This document shows, in pieces, positions 63,511 to 64,000 of a stretch of 64,000 nt of DNA; position 1 is the stretch's first letter; every line of letters starts with the position of its first letter. The position numbers and the translations under genes were made by a program. The DNA lies in the NCBI RefSeq assembly GCF_004342165.1, contig NZ_SMAL01000003.1, forward strand, positions 268,977 to 332,976, given 5' to 3'. The DNA comes from Natranaerovirga pectinivora (GTDB lineage Bacteria; Bacillota; Clostridia; Lachnospirales; DSM-24629). The notes below the pieces were generated by a model. That model was given only the letters and a program-made list of their open reading frames with translations, did not search any database and was not told the origin of the DNA.

Positions 63511-64000
63511 TTAGTCAACGAAAATTACTTGAGGCCCCATTGGTGAAGATCTGAAAATAACCACAGTTTCTCCAAACAAGTATCTTTTATCTGCTTCTGG
63601 ATTTCTTCTTGTTTGAATTAAGTTATCTACAAATTCCCATATAGCCTCACCATCTGATGGTTTCACACTATAATATTTCATTGCTTCCATAGCAACATTT
63701 GTCGGAACTACAACCATTTGAAAAGTTTGACCTGGTTTTGCCCAGTCACGAATGGTTATCATTGGATTATTATTTTCATCTCTTCCAAGAATCAATTTCG
63801 AAGATGGATCATCCATAATAAGTCCTGACATTTGAACTCTACCACTACTGGAAATCATAAATCCAGTTCCTTTAAGTGCCTCATTAAACTTACTTATATC
63901 TACTTGTAATGTTGAATTAGGATTTCTTGTTCCTAATATAGAGTTATTAGAAGAACCAACTATATCACTTCTGATTCCATTGTTTTGACGAGTATATTCT
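63511..64000 (-). CDS. Unrecognised gene, 5' part beyond the window
   Basis: The frame is open from the stop at 63511 to base 64000 with no ATG needed: 163 codons are visible, so the start lies beyond the window. The visible part has Asn/Ser/Thr-rich stretches (LGTRNPNSTLQVDISKFNEAL) and a beta-rich domain (SGLIMDDPSSKLILG; MITIRDWAKPGQTFQMVVVP; FGETVVIFRSSPMGPQVIFVD). It contains an internal ATG at 63858 that is not a likely start because the reading frame continues before it. I know no family; the composition suggests a surface or extracellular protein. Confidence 0.6.
   Translation of the reverse strand, partial: EYTRQNNGIRSDIVGSSNNSILGTRNPNSTLQVDISKFNEALKGTGFMISSSGRVQMSGLIMDDPSSKLILGRDENNNPMITIRDWAKPGQTFQMVVVPTNVAMEAMKYYSVKPSDGEAIWEFVDNLIQTRRNPEADKRYLFGETVVIFRSSPMGPQVIFVD

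Overview
The window is AT-rich DNA from what looks like an anaerobic, spore-forming, low-GC Clostridia (Firmicutes) bacterium. This rests on the sporulation pair ytrH-ytrI, a SleB-type cortex hydrolase, a pyrophosphate-dependent phosphofructokinase, sigma-54, a DUF438/hemerythrin sensor and strong AGGAGG ribosome sites. A Lachnospirales/Vallitalea-like origin is my guess and is not proven by the sequence. Genes are dense and mostly on the minus strand. There are no tRNAs, rRNAs, CRISPR arrays, transposases or prophage modules that I can see.

Layout. (1) 1-2.7 kb: cobyrate synthase and CbiB (cut by the left edge) behind a cobalamin riboswitch. (2) 2.8-6.1 kb: an AraC fragment, then the hexuronate genes uxuA and an SDR mannonate oxidoreductase with a divergent-looking control region and a GntR/FCD regulator; four TGTATACA palindromes flank these genes. 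(3) 6.4-8.1 kb: a small membrane protein and a soluble chemoreceptor with a CZB zinc-binding domain. (4) 8.2-19.5 kb: a carbohydrate island with a ribose-type ABC importer (ATPase, permease, lipoprotein, permease), a GH3 glycosidase, a HAD phosphatase, a GH2 glycosidase and a divergent AraC regulator. (5) 19.7-23.6 kb: the DUF438/PAS sensor with a Fur-like box, two tandem 6S-like RNAs, and PPi-phosphofructokinase. (6) 23.6-37.3 kb: HD-GYP protein, CbpA-like DnaJ, two CDF cation exporters, flavin reductase, thrC, SleB hydrolase, a solitary AP2/degenerate-HNH protein, two dehydrogenases, an acidic DUF5667-like secreted protein, ytrH-ytrI and a zinc-ribbon protein. (7) 37.3-50.2 kb: a large minus-strand cluster coding for an ABC-2 exporter with an 806-residue membrane partner, a coiled-coil membrane protein, a MoxR ATPase, a DUF58 protein and two VWA membrane proteins, interrupted by two related long palindromes. 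(8) 50.4-58.9 kb: a self-contained sigma-54 locus: histidine kinase and NtrC-type activator, then a textbook -24/-12 promoter leading a run of genes (39-residue LDCC-motif protein, DUF2933-like membrane protein, spermidine-synthase-like membrane protein, lgt, a secreted protein) that ends in rpoN itself. (9) 59-64 kb: a YiaK/YjmC-like dehydrogenase, small membrane proteins, a copper-amine-oxidase-N-domain protein and an unrecognised gene cut by the right edge.

How parts fit together. The GH2, GH3, ABC importer and HAD genes would release and take up a glycan-derived sugar; uxuA/SDR (and perhaps the YiaK-like enzyme) would handle hexuronates. The sigma-54 locus carries kinase, activator, sigma factor and a target promoter within 8 kb, so it can be read as a local regulatory circuit whose output is small cysteine-containing and membrane proteins of unknown role. 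The most unusual observations are that circuit, the tandem 6S-like genes, a pair of dispersed repeats with compensatory stem changes upstream of a cation exporter and thrC, and the AP2/HNH-like solitary protein.
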